Shown here: positions 16,820-25,693 of the stretch, one piece after another
Numbering within the stretch: position 1 is the stretch's first letter
Layout: the number at the start of each line of letters is the position of its first letter
Assembly: GCF_021300655.1 (NCBI RefSeq)
Contig: NZ_JAJTNB010000001.1
Location: forward strand, 1 to 64,000
Direction: 5' to 3'
DNA length: 64,000 bases
Source of the DNA: Helicobacter kayseriensis
GTDB lineage: Bacteria; Campylobacterota; Campylobacteria; Campylobacterales; Helicobacteraceae
Translations under genes and position numbers: made by a program
The notes under the pieces: generated by a model
Seen by the model: the letters and a program-made list of their open reading frames with translations, nothing else
Database searches by the model: none
Told to the model about the DNA's origin: nothing

Positions 16820-17731
16820 TTGATTTTTACTTTAACGCTTAACCCTTCTTTGGATTATATTCTCAAAGTTTGCGATTTTAAGTTGGGTCAAACCAATAGA
16901 TCAAATGAGGCATACTTATTGCCTGCAGGTAAAGGAATTAATGTCTCTTTAATGCTTAAAAATCTTGGCTATGAAAGCACACTGCTTGGATTTTTGGCTG
17001 GTTTTAGTGGGGCTGAGATTGATCGAAGCTTGAGAGAATTGGGAGTTATTGGAGATTTTATTTTTCTAGATCATGGTCATTCGCGCATTAATGTTAAGCT
17101 TTCATCAACTCAAGAAAGTGAAATTAATGCAAGTGGGCCAAAGATTGAACAAAAAGATTTAGAAAAATTGTTTGCCCAGCTTGATTGTTTGAGTGATGGA
17201 GATATTTTGGTGATGTCTGGCAGTTTGCCTATCGGTGTAGATCAAGGGATTTATGCGTTTGTGATGCAACGCTATGAGAAGCGAAATTTAAAAATGATTA
17301 TAGATTGTTCTGGTGAGGCGTTGCAAAAAACTCTTCCGTTTCGTCCATACTTGATTAAGCCTAACCGATCAGAGGTGGAAGAGTTTTTTTCTCTTCAAAA
17401 TCCTAGTTTGGAAGAATTAAAACAATGTGCGATTGATCTATGCCATATGGGTGCCCAAAATACGATTATCTCTTTGGCTGGAGAGGGTGCGATTTTTGCA
17501 ACCAATCACGAAGCTTTGCATATTTCTGCTCCTTGTGGGAAGGTAAAAAATTCTGTAGGAGCAGGAGATAGTATGGTGGCTGGAATGATTGCTGGGATTG
17601 AGAGAGGGATGAGTGAAAAAGAAGCTTTTTTATATGCTGTTTCTTGCGGGAGCGCAAGTGCTTTTAGCGATGGATTTGCAAAGCTAGAAGATGTTGAAAA
17701 GATTTTTAAAATTCTTAAGGAGAACCAATGA
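16820..17731 (+). CDS. fruK: 1-Phosphofructokinase
   Basis: A 303-residue PfkB-family kinase that phosphorylates fructose-1-P to fructose-1,6-bisphosphate with ATP. Landmarks are TLTLNPSLDYIL at the N-terminus, LPAGKGINVSLMLKNLG at about 34-50, and the C-terminal anion hole and catalytic base in VKNSVGAGDSMVAGMI at about 242-257. TTG start with AAAGG upstream. The stop overlaps fruA by 4 bp. It is the first gene of a four-gene PTS operon feeding fructose into glycolysis or gluconeogenic intermediates. Confidence 0.94.
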   Translation: MIFTLTLNPSLDYILKVCDFKLGQTNRSNEAYLLPAGKGINVSLMLKNLGYESTLLGFLAGFSGAEIDRSLRELGVIGDFIFLDHGHSRINVKLSSTQESEINASGPKIEQKDLEKLFAQLDCLSDGDILVMSGSLPIGVDQGIYAFVMQRYEKRNLKMIIDCSGEALQKTLPFRPYLIKPNRSEVEEFFSLQNPSLEELKQCAIDLCHMGAQNTIISLAGEGAIFATNHEALHISAPCGKVKNSVGAGDSMVAGMIAGIERGMSEKEAFLYAVSCGSASAFSDGFAKLEDVEKIFKILKENQ

Positions 17732-19626
17732 ATATTGCAGATTTGATTGCACAATCCGCTGTTTTGTTAGATGCAACACCACAAAACAAGCAAGAGGCCA
17801 TCGAAATGGCGACTCTTTTGATGCAAAAAAGCGGAAAACTTATTAATCAACAAGAATATCTCCAAGCAGTTTTGAATCGAGAATTGGAAGGAAGTACTGG
17901 AATTGGTGAGGGGATAGCTATTCCGCATGCAAAGACAAAGGCTGTAAAAGAGGCCGGAATTGTTTTTATGAAGATTCCACAAGGAGTTGAGTTTGATTCT
18001 TTGGATGGTCAAAAGGTTAATCTATTATTTCTAATTGCAGCTCCTGAGGGAGAGAACAACACGCATTTAGAGGTGTTGAGTGAGCTTTCTATGCTTTTGA
18101 TGGATTCTTGTTTTGTTGAATCTCTTCAGCAGGTGCAATCCAAAGAGGAATTTTTTACACTCTTGCAAAAAGTTCAACCTCAAGAACAAAAGCATCAGAG
18201 CATAGAAACTCCTCAAATTTTGGCCGTTACAGCTTGTCCGACAGGAATTGCACATACTTATATGGCAGCACAAGCTTTGAGTGATATGGCTCAAGAAATG
18301 CAAATCTCTTTGAAAGTTGAGACACGAGGTTCAAGTGGTGTTAAAAATGCTTTAACTCAGGAAGAAATAGAGGCTTGCGAATGTGTGATTATCGCAGCAG
18401 ATACACAAGTCCCCCTTGAGCGATTTTCTGGCAAGAAGGTTATCTTTGCAAAAGTCGCTGATGGAATCTCAAAGCCTAAAGTTTTGCTTCAAAAAGCAAA
18501 AGATGGGGAAGGAGAGATTTATCAAGGGTCAAAACAGGAAAATTTAAACCTCTCTTCTTTCAAATCATCATCATGGCTACATGATTTGTATAAGCATTTG
18601 ATGAATGGTGTTTCTCATATGCTTCCTTTTGTCGTGGGAGGAGGGATCCTCATTGCATTGGCTTTTTTGATTGATGGATATTATGTGGATATGGCTAATG
18701 CAAGCGATGGCGTTAAGAGTGCATTTGGGAAAAATACAGAATTGGCAAAATTCTTTATGCAAGTTGGAGGATTGGCTTTTGGTTTTATGCTTCCTTTGCT
18801 GTCTGGTTTCATTGCTCTAAGTATTGCTGATCGCCCAGCATTATTGGTAGGATTTGTAGGTGGAGCGATTGCTAAGGATGGTGGAAGTGGATTTTTGGGT
18901 GCGATTTTGGCTGGATTTTTGGCGGGGTATTTGGTTTTAGGTTTAAAACAAGTGTTTTCTAAACTCCCATCTAGTCTTGATGGAATTAAGCCTATTTTGC
19001 TCTATCCCGTGTTTGGATTACTAGGAATCTCGCTTTTGATGATTTTTGTTGTTGAGCCACCCGTTGGATATCTTAATACCTCTTTAAACCAAGGTTTGAG
19101 CTCAATGAGCGGAGAGTGGAAGATCGCACTTGGAATCTTGCTTGGGGCAATGATGGCGACAGATCTTGGCGGTCCAATCAATAAGGCTGCATATGTATTT
19201 GGTGTTGCAAGCATTGCATCAGAGAATTATGATATTATGGCTGCAGTGATGGTGGGGGGAATGGTTCCTCCTCTTGCGATTGCGTTGGCAACAGTGCTTT
19301 TTAAGCATAAATTTACTCAGCAAGAGAGAAGTGGAGGTTTGGCAAATTTTGTGATGGGACTTTCTTTCATTACCGAAGGAGCGATTCCTTTTGCAGCAAG
19401 CGATCCTCTTAGAGTCTTGGGATCTTGTATGGTAGGGGCAGGAATTGCCGGAGGACTTTCAATGTATTTTAATTGCACACTAATGGCACCCCATGGAGGA
19501 ATTTTTGTCTTTCCTGTTGTGGGGAGCGTTTTTTATTATTTACTTTCTTTGATGATTGGGACAATTGTGGGAGCATTGCTTTTGGGAATCTTAAAAAAAG
19601 GAGTAAGAGAAAATGAAAGAAATTAA
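17728..19626 (+). CDS. fruA: PTS fructose transporter subunit EIIABC
   Basis: A 632-residue membrane permease importing fructose and phosphorylating it at C1. An EIIA domain comes first (about 1-150) with phospho-His67 in IAIPHAKT. Next is an EIIB domain with phospho-Cys170 in VTACPTGIAHTYMAA. From about 290 there is the multi-span EIIC domain (VGGGILIALAFLIDG, LGAILAGFLAGYLVLGL, GGPINKAAYVFG). A fused A-B-C architecture is typical of bacterial FruA. It overlaps fruK (4 bp) and ptsH (14 bp). Confidence 0.95.
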   Translation: MNIADLIAQSAVLLDATPQNKQEAIEMATLLMQKSGKLINQQEYLQAVLNRELEGSTGIGEGIAIPHAKTKAVKEAGIVFMKIPQGVEFDSLDGQKVNLLFLIAAPEGENNTHLEVLSELSMLLMDSCFVESLQQVQSKEEFFTLLQKVQPQEQKHQSIETPQILAVTACPTGIAHTYMAAQALSDMAQEMQISLKVETRGSSGVKNALTQEEIEACECVIIAADTQVPLERFSGKKVIFAKVADGISKPKVLLQKAKDGEGEIYQGSKQENLNLSSFKSSSWLHDLYKHLMNGVSHMLPFVVGGGILIALAFLIDGYYVDMANASDGVKSAFGKNTELAKFFMQVGGLAFGFMLPLLSGFIALSIADRPALLVGFVGGAIAKDGGSGFLGAILAGFLAGYLVLGLKQVFSKLPSSLDGIKPILLYPVFGLLGISLLMIFVVEPPVGYLNTSLNQGLSSMSGEWKIALGILLGAMMATDLGGPINKAAYVFGVASIASENYDIMAAVMVGGMVPPLAIALATVLFKHKFTQQERSGGLANFVMGLSFITEGAIPFAASDPLRVLGSCMVGAGIAGGLSMYFNCTLMAPHGGIFVFPVVGSVFYYLLSLMIGTIVGALLLGILKKGVRENERN

Positions 19627-19870
19627 ACATATTATTAAAGATCCGCAAGGAATCCATGCTCGTCCAGCTGGGGCTCTAGTAAAAAAGGCAAGTGAGTTTA
19701 AATCAAATATTCTTTTGTCCAAAGGAGAAAAGCAGGTGGATGCAAAGCGTATTTTGGGAGTGATGAGTTTGGGAGCAAAAGAGGGGGAAGAACTCACTTT
19801 TTTACTTCAAGGAGAAGATGAAGATCGGGCATATTGTGAATTGCAAGAATTTTTAAAAGAACATTTTTAA
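19613..19870 (+). CDS. ptsH: Phosphocarrier protein HPr
   Basis: An 85-residue HPr relaying phosphate from enzyme I to the EIIA domain. The active His15 lies in GIHARPAG. Position 46, the regulatory serine of HPr, is Arg (DAKRILGVMSLG), so HprK-type control is not possible at that site. The start overlaps fruA by 14 bp. Lying inside the fructose operon, it is probably dedicated to FruA. Confidence 0.95.
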   Translation: MKEIKHIIKDPQGIHARPAGALVKKASEFKSNILLSKGEKQVDAKRILGVMSLGAKEGEELTFLLQGEDEDRAYCELQEFLKEHF

Positions 19871-19880
19871 AAGGGGGGAG

Positions 19881-21494
19881 ATGAAAACTTATCAGGGACA
19901 GATTGCCTCTAAGGGCATCGCGATTGGAAGAATCTTTTTTGTGCAAGATGAGACTTATCAAGAGGAAGAAAAACGCCCTTTGATGCGATCCGCTCAGGAT
20001 GAAATGGATGCTTTCTGGAAATCTCATCAAAAAGCTTTGCTGGAAATTAAGGATTTAAAACAAAAGGCTTTTGAGCAGGTAGGGGAAGAGCAAGCATTTA
20101 TCTTTGAGGCACATCAAATGATGCTTGAGGATTTGGATTTCTTGGATTTTATTCAAGAAAAAATCAATCAAGGGGAGGGAGCCCTATTTGCAATTAGACA
20201 AGCTCAAGAATATTTTTCTTCTATTTTTTCTGCGATGGAAGATGAATATATGCAGGCTAGAAGTACTGATATTGTTGATATTTGCTCGCGTTTAGTGCGT
20301 ATCTTGAGCGGAAGCCAAGAGTGTGAGATCCAAAATCCTAGTATTGTACTAGCAAGAGATCTGACGCCCAGCCAAACATTGCAGATGAAAAGAGAAAACT
20401 TATTGGGATTTGTAACTCTTGAGGGATCTTTGAACTCTCATACGGCTATTTTGGCTAAAACGATGGGAATCCCTGCATTGATAGGAATACAGGTCAAGGA
20501 GGAAATGCACCAAAAAACAGCTATTCTTGATGCTATGAGGGGGGAATTGATTGTTGATCCAACTCTTGAAGTTTTGCAAAAATGCGAAGAGCTTCTTGAA
20601 GCTCAAAAATCTCATAAGGAAAGCTTGCAGGCTTTGAGGGGTTGCCTGAGTGCAACGCAATCTGGACGAAAAATTATGCTTTATGCCAATGCGGGGAATC
20701 TAGAAGATATTGCTGATGCAAAAGAAAATGATGCTGAAGGGATTGGGCTTTTAAGGAGTGAGTTTTTGTATCTTCAAAAAGAGACCTTTCCAACAGAAGA
20801 AGAGCAATTTGAGTTTTATAAGTATGCGGTGATGATGATGCAAGATCAACGCGTTATTGTGCGAACTCTTGATATTGGCGCAGATAAGCAGATTGATTAT
20901 TTTGAATTAGAACAAGAGGAAAATCCAGCCCTTGGATATCGTGGGATTAGGATTTGTTTAGATCAAAAAGAGATTTTTAAAACCCAGCTTCGTGCTCTTT
21001 TGCGTGCAAGTGCATACGGAAAACTAGCGCTTATGTTTCCAATGATTATCTCACTTTGGGAGATTTTAGAAGTTAAGCAAATTTTAAAAGAGGTGGGTGA
21101 TGGTCTTGATGCAGAAGGTATTGCATGGGATAAAAATCTTGAAATTGGAGTTATGATCGAAACTCCAGCCTCTGTTTTGATTGCAGATGATTTGGCTAAA
21201 GAGGTTGATTTTTTTAGTATAGGAACAAATGATTTGACTCAATACACTCTTGCAATTGATCGACAAAATCCAAGATTGTCTCGCTTTAGTGATCCATATC
21301 ACCCTGCAATATTAAAAATGATTCAGCAAACTATTCAAATTGGACATCAATATGGGTGTTGGGTTGGAATTTGTGGTGAGTTAGCGCAAGAGGAAAGAGC
21401 TATTAAGTTTTTGATCGAAAGTGGAATTGATGAGCTTTCTATTTCCCCGCATGCTATTTTGTTTGCGCGTCAAATCATCACTCAATTGCCTTAG
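19881..21494 (+). CDS. ptsI: PTS enzyme I
   Basis: A 537-residue phosphoenolpyruvate-protein phosphotransferase that starts the PTS cascade. The swivelling His187 lies in SLNSHTAILAK. The PEP-binding barrel shows LLRSEFLYL, ALGYRGIRI, FSIGTNDLTQYTLA and the catalytic Cys in GICGELA. It is somewhat shorter than the usual ~570, mainly at the two ends. GGGGGAG precedes the ATG. No strong terminator follows; the gap to hydA is 123 bp. Confidence 0.95.
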   Translation: MKTYQGQIASKGIAIGRIFFVQDETYQEEEKRPLMRSAQDEMDAFWKSHQKALLEIKDLKQKAFEQVGEEQAFIFEAHQMMLEDLDFLDFIQEKINQGEGALFAIRQAQEYFSSIFSAMEDEYMQARSTDIVDICSRLVRILSGSQECEIQNPSIVLARDLTPSQTLQMKRENLLGFVTLEGSLNSHTAILAKTMGIPALIGIQVKEEMHQKTAILDAMRGELIVDPTLEVLQKCEELLEAQKSHKESLQALRGCLSATQSGRKIMLYANAGNLEDIADAKENDAEGIGLLRSEFLYLQKETFPTEEEQFEFYKYAVMMMQDQRVIVRTLDIGADKQIDYFELEQEENPALGYRGIRICLDQKEIFKTQLRALLRASAYGKLALMFPMIISLWEILEVKQILKEVGDGLDAEGIAWDKNLEIGVMIETPASVLIADDLAKEVDFFSIGTNDLTQYTLAIDRQNPRLSRFSDPYHPAILKMIQQTIQIGHQYGCWVGICGELAQEERAIKFLIESGIDELSISPHAILFARQIITQLP

Positions 21495-21568
21495 TTACTA
21501 AAATACACATAAAGATAAGAATCTTGATTTAAAAAGTAAGAAAAATTTTATTTTGCTTGTTTTTCCCT

Positions 21569-21574
21569 TACAAT
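21569..21574 (+). promoter_or_regulatory. Candidate -10 box for the hydrogenase operon
   Basis: TACAAT after a T-rich stretch (TTTTGCTTGTTTTTCCCT), 44 bp before the hydA ATG. The expected transcript would start near 21581, right at the hairpin described next. Confidence 0.45.
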
Positions 21575-21580
21575 CTTTAA

Positions 21581-21602
21581 AGATTCAGAGAACACAGAAT
21601 CT
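21581..21602 (+). promoter_or_regulatory. Leader inverted repeat upstream of hydA
   Basis: AGATTC (21581-21586) and GAATCT (21597-21602) form a perfect 6-bp dyad with a 10-base spacer. It lies between the candidate -10 and the AAAGGAGG ribosome binding site. It could be a 5' mRNA hairpin or a protein site. Confidence 0.4.
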
Positions 21603-21617
21603 GACAAAGGAGGAAAC

Positions 21618-22769
21618 ATGCAAATAAAAGAGAGGGAGCGGATAGAAAAACGCTTAGAAGAATTGGAAAAAATGCCCTCATTTAAAGAGGAGCATTCTAT
21701 TGCACAAATGCTTCAAGAAAAGGGGATATCAAGAAGGGATTTTATGAAGTGGGCTGGAGGAATTGCAACAATGTTGGCACTTTCCCCAGCTTATACACCA
21801 TTGATTGCAAAAGCTGCAGAGCTTAGTGATCGACTTCCCGTGATTTGGTTAAATCTGGCTGAATGTACAGGTTGCAGTGAGAGCCTTACAAGAAGTGAAT
21901 TTCCAAGCATTGATAGTTTGATTTTTGATTATATTTCTTTAGAGTATCACGAAACCTTGATGGCTCCTTCAGGATGGCAAGCCGAACTTTCGCTACAAAA
22001 TGCTATGGAAAAATACAAGGGTCGCTATATTTTAATGGTGGAGGGAGGGGTGCCTTTTGGAGATGAAGGAAGATTTTTAACTATCGGAGCACATGCACAA
22101 ACTGGAAAGGAATTGGCAAAAGATGCAATTTCAAAAAGTGCTGCCGTGTTTGCAATTGGAACTTGTTCTAGCTTTGGGGGAGTGCAAGCAGCTTATCCTA
22201 ACCCAACTAATGCAAAACCATTGAGTTCTGTTTCAAATCGAAGCATTATCAATGTCCCAGGATGTCCTCCTAGCGAGCGAAATATTGTGGGGACGCTCAT
22301 GTATTATGTTTTATTTGGAAATTTACCTGCACTTGATGCTTATAGTCGTCCAACTTGGGCGTATGGGACAAGGATTCATGATCTTTGTGAAAGAAGAGGA
22401 CGATTTGATGCTGGCGAGTTTGTGGAAAACTTTGGAGATGAGGGAGCAAAAAAGGGATATTGTCTTTACAAGGTAGGATGCAAAGGACCATATACATTCA
22501 ATAATTGCTCTGTGAGCAAATTTAATAGTGGCGTTTCTTGGCCAATTCAAGCTGGACATGGTTGTATTGGTTGTAGCGAGCCTAACTTTTGGGATACGAT
22601 GGCTCCATATGAGAAACCTCTTGCTGATAGAAGTTTTCAAAGTGTGTTTGGTGGAATGGGAGCTGATTGGACTGCAGATAAGGTAGGGCTTGCAGTTTTG
22701 ACAGCGACAGCTATTGGGATTGCTGCTCATGCAACAATTATGAAAATCAAAGAGTCTAAAGGAGAGTAA
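21618..22769 (+). CDS. hydA: [NiFe] hydrogenase small subunit
   Basis: A 383-residue group 1 uptake hydrogenase small subunit carrying three Fe-S clusters. A Tat signal (ISRRDFMKWAGGIATMLAL at about 33-51) sends the folded dimer to the periplasm. Cluster cysteines are seen in ECTGCSES, GTCSSFGG, NVPGCPPSE and CIGCSEPNFWD. A C-terminal hydrophobic helix (VGLAVLTATAIGIAAHATIM) anchors it in the membrane next to HydC. Strong ribosome site AAAGGAGG. It begins an eleven-gene hyd-hyp run. Confidence 0.97.
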   Translation: MQIKERERIEKRLEELEKMPSFKEEHSIAQMLQEKGISRRDFMKWAGGIATMLALSPAYTPLIAKAAELSDRLPVIWLNLAECTGCSESLTRSEFPSIDSLIFDYISLEYHETLMAPSGWQAELSLQNAMEKYKGRYILMVEGGVPFGDEGRFLTIGAHAQTGKELAKDAISKSAAVFAIGTCSSFGGVQAAYPNPTNAKPLSSVSNRSIINVPGCPPSERNIVGTLMYYVLFGNLPALDAYSRPTWAYGTRIHDLCERRGRFDAGEFVENFGDEGAKKGYCLYKVGCKGPYTFNNCSVSKFNSGVSWPIQAGHGCIGCSEPNFWDTMAPYEKPLADRSFQSVFGGMGADWTADKVGLAVLTATAIGIAAHATIMKIKESKGE

Positions 22770-22771
22770 AA

Positions 22772-24496
22772 ATGGCAAATAAGAGAATCGTAATCGACCC
22801 TATTACAAGAATTGAGGGGCACTTGAGAATTGAAGTAGAAGTAGATGAAAATAATGTCATTACAAATGCTTTTTCCTCCTCTACTCTTTGGAGGGGTCTA
22901 GAGGTTATTGTCAAAGGAAGGGATCCTAAAGATGTGGGTCTTATTGTGCAAAGAATTTGTGGAGTATGTACTTCATCGCATTATCGTGCAGGAATTGAAG
23001 CTGTAGAAGATGCTATTAAGGTCAATCTTCCCTTGAATGCAAAGTATGTGAGATCCATGATCGCTCAAGCATTATTTTTGCATGACCATATTGTGCATTT
23101 TTATCTTTTGCATGGACTTGATTGGGTGGATGTGATTTCTGCACTTAAAGCTGATCCTAAAAAAGCCGAACAAGAGTCTTTTAAGTATTGTAAAACTCCT
23201 TATGCTACGGGAGAGGCAGAATTAAAAGCAGTGCAAGAAAAAGTTCAGAAAATGGTTGATGGTGGGCAATTAGGGATTTTTGCTAATGGATATTGGGGAA
23301 ATAAAACTTATAAACTTTCTCCAGAGCAAAACCTAATCGCTCTTTCCCATTATTTGAGAGCGATTGAAGTTCAAAGAGATGCTGCAAAGCTTATGGCTAT
23401 TTTGGGAGGAAAGCAACCTCATCCTCAAAGTTTTGTTGTTGGTGGGGTGACTTGTGTGAGGGATTTGCTCGATCCAAGTAGGTTAGCAGAGTGGAAAACG
23501 CGCTTTGAAAATGTAAAGGCTTTTGTGGATTGTGCATATTATCCTGATGTTTTAATGGCTGGGAAAATGTACGCCAATGAACCTAGTGTTGTTCAAGAGG
23601 TCAGTGTCCCAAACTTTATGTCAGGAGATGGAATTGCTCTTAATGCACAAGAAAATCTTTTCAATGCCGGCTATATCCTCAATAAAGATCTATCTCAAGC
23701 ATTTAAAATTGATGAAAATCTGATTATGGAAGAATGCACACATTCGTGGTATCAGGAAAACAAGCCCTTGCATCCTTACGATGGAGAGACTGAGCCAAAC
23801 TACACTGGATTTGTAGAAAAGATGACAATTGATGGCGAGGGGAAAAATGTCGCAATTCCTGCGATTAATGAAAAAGGTAAATATAGTTGGATCAAATCTC
23901 CCCGTTATGATTCCAAGCCTTTTGAGGTGGGACCACTTGCTTGTATGCTTGTGGGTTATGCTCAAGGAAATGAGAGAATCAAAAGAGTTGTTGATGAGTT
24001 CTTGCAAGCCTCAGGGCTTCCGGTAAAGGCACTCTTTACAACTCTTGGAAGAACCGCTGGTCGTATGCTCCAAACAAAGTTGATCGTAGATTATGGGATG
24101 GAGACATTTAATGCCCTTATTGAAAATCTTAAAAATGATGAGAGCACTTATACTCCATGTCCAATTGATGAGAAAAAAGAATATAGGGGTCGATATATTG
24201 GAGAAGTTCCAAGAGGGATGCTCAGCCATTGGATTAGGATCAAGGATGGTAAAGTTGAAAATTATCAATGCGTCGTTCCTTCGACATGGAATGCTGGTCC
24301 AGAAGATTCTCAAGGAAAAAAGGGGCCTTATGAGGCAAATCTAATCGGAATGAAAATCGAAGATATCACAAAGCCTCTTGAAATTATTCGTGAGATTCAT
24401 AGTTATGATCCTTGCATTGCTTGTGCTGTTCATGTTATGGATACAAAAGGCAATAAACTTGGCGAATATAAGATTGATCCAAAATATCTTGGTTAG
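22772..24496 (+). CDS. hydB: [NiFe] hydrogenase large subunit
   Basis: A 574-residue catalytic subunit. The NiFe(CN)2CO site is held by RICGVCTSSHY at about 62-72 and DPCIACAVH at about 546-554. The 20 residues after His554 (VMDTKGNKLGEYK onward) form the C-terminal tail removed by the HydD protease after metal insertion. It travels with HydA through the Tat pathway without its own signal. It starts 2 bp after hydA. Confidence 0.97.
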   Translation: MANKRIVIDPITRIEGHLRIEVEVDENNVITNAFSSSTLWRGLEVIVKGRDPKDVGLIVQRICGVCTSSHYRAGIEAVEDAIKVNLPLNAKYVRSMIAQALFLHDHIVHFYLLHGLDWVDVISALKADPKKAEQESFKYCKTPYATGEAELKAVQEKVQKMVDGGQLGIFANGYWGNKTYKLSPEQNLIALSHYLRAIEVQRDAAKLMAILGGKQPHPQSFVVGGVTCVRDLLDPSRLAEWKTRFENVKAFVDCAYYPDVLMAGKMYANEPSVVQEVSVPNFMSGDGIALNAQENLFNAGYILNKDLSQAFKIDENLIMEECTHSWYQENKPLHPYDGETEPNYTGFVEKMTIDGEGKNVAIPAINEKGKYSWIKSPRYDSKPFEVGPLACMLVGYAQGNERIKRVVDEFLQASGLPVKALFTTLGRTAGRMLQTKLIVDYGMETFNALIENLKNDESTYTPCPIDEKKEYRGRYIGEVPRGMLSHWIRIKDGKVENYQCVVPSTWNAGPEDSQGKKGPYEANLIGMKIEDITKPLEIIREIHSYDPCIACAVHVMDTKGNKLGEYKIDPKYLG

Positions 24497-24506
24497 GAGG
24501 TGTTGG

Positions 24507-25136
24507 ATGCATCATTATGAACCAAGTCTATCTTTTTGGGTAACACATTGGGCAAGATTTATTTGTATGGTTGTTTTGGTTGTGACGGGTTTTTATATCG
24601 CACAGCCTTTCATCATGCCTGATGCAGATTTGAGTGCTCCTGTGAATTTTTTACAAGCCAAACTAAGATTTTGGCATATTGCATTTGGAATGCTGCTTTT
24701 TAGTGCGACATTAATCAAAACCTATTTATTCTTTTTCTCAAAAAGCTCTAGTATCGAAAGAATGTCTTTTTCGAATGTTTGGAGTTTGAAACAGTGGGTT
24801 TCAAGAATTTGGTTTTATCTATCTTTAAATGGAAAGTTGAAAGATTATGGGCTTTATAATCCTTTGCAATTTGTCACTTATCTGGGAATTTATATTGCAC
24901 TCTATGGGATTATCTTTACAGGATTGATTCTTGCAGTTCATCTTTATCATAATGGAATGCTAGGCTTCTTATATCCTCTTTTGAGACCATTTGAGGCTTT
25001 ATTGGGAGGGATTTCCAATGTGCGATGGATTCACCATCTTTTGACTTGGGTTTTCTTGATCTTTTTACCTATCCATATTTATATGGCTTCTTTTAAGCAC
25101 TTGTATAAAAAAAGCTATACAAAGGCCCATGCTTGA
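24507..25136 (+). CDS. hydC: Hydrogenase cytochrome b subunit
   Basis: The start is set at the ATG at 24507, which has a perfect AGGAGGT; a longer frame runs back into hydB. The 209-residue di-haem cytochrome b passes electrons from H2 to the quinone pool. Four hydrophobic helices are visible (FICMVVLVVTGFYIA, IAFGMLLFSATLI, YLGIYIALYGIIFTGLI, LLTWVFLIFLPIHIYM) with candidate haem histidines in VTHWARF, FWHIAFG and HLYHNGM/IHHLLTW. It overlaps hydD by 4 bp. Confidence 0.95.
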   Translation: MHHYEPSLSFWVTHWARFICMVVLVVTGFYIAQPFIMPDADLSAPVNFLQAKLRFWHIAFGMLLFSATLIKTYLFFFSKSSSIERMSFSNVWSLKQWVSRIWFYLSLNGKLKDYGLYNPLQFVTYLGIYIALYGIIFTGLILAVHLYHNGMLGFLYPLLRPFEALLGGISNVRWIHHLLTWVFLIFLPIHIYMASFKHLYKKSYTKAHA

Positions 25137-25693
25137 AGATTTTAATTTTAGGGATTGGAAACATTCTGTTTGGAGATGAGGGGGTTGGGGCACACTTTGC
25201 TCATTATATTGATGAAAAATATCAATTTCTAAGCAAACATCAGATTGTCATTATTGATGGGGGAACTTTAGCCCATCAATTGATTCCTCTTATTGTGGAG
25301 TTTGATCGAGTAATTTTGATTGATTGTATTGAAAATGAAGGAGGGGATTATGGGGATGTGTTTTTCTTTGATTATGCGGATATGCCAATGACGATTAGTT
25401 GGCAGGGTAGTGCTCACGAAGTTGAGACCTTGCAAACTTTGGAAATGATGAGAACACAAGGCGATATACCATCAATTAAGATTATGGGCGTTATTCCTAA
25501 ACGTATTGGAAGCGATCCTACCTTTGCTCTTTCTGATGAAGTGGTTGGAGCTGTAGCACTTATGGAAGAGATTCTGTGTAGATATCTTTTAGAAATTGAT
25601 CCAGAGTGTCAGATTTTAAGCGATTCAAAAGTTGAGATTAGGGCTATTTCTCAAATCTCTTTTAAGAGGGATATGAAGCAAAATGATTTTTGA
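25133..25693 (+). CDS. hydD: Hydrogenase maturation protease
   Basis: A 186-residue HybD/HycI-family nickel-dependent endopeptidase that trims the C-terminus of HydB. The N-terminal ILGIGNILFGDEGVG (metal-binding Glu), a middle VILIDCIENEGGDYGD and AHEVETLQTLEMM (His ligand) are characteristic. TTG start overlapping the hydC stop by 4 bp. Confidence 0.94.
   Translation: MKILILGIGNILFGDEGVGAHFAHYIDEKYQFLSKHQIVIIDGGTLAHQLIPLIVEFDRVILIDCIENEGGDYGDVFFFDYADMPMTISWQGSAHEVETLQTLEMMRTQGDIPSIKIMGVIPKRIGSDPTFALSDEVVGAVALMEEILCRYLLEIDPECQILSDSKVEIRAISQISFKRDMKQNDF

Noticed and set aside
24378-24506. 43 extra N-terminal codons for the cytochrome b subunit
   Set aside because: They lie within hydB, and the ATG at 24507 has a perfect AGGAGGT site.
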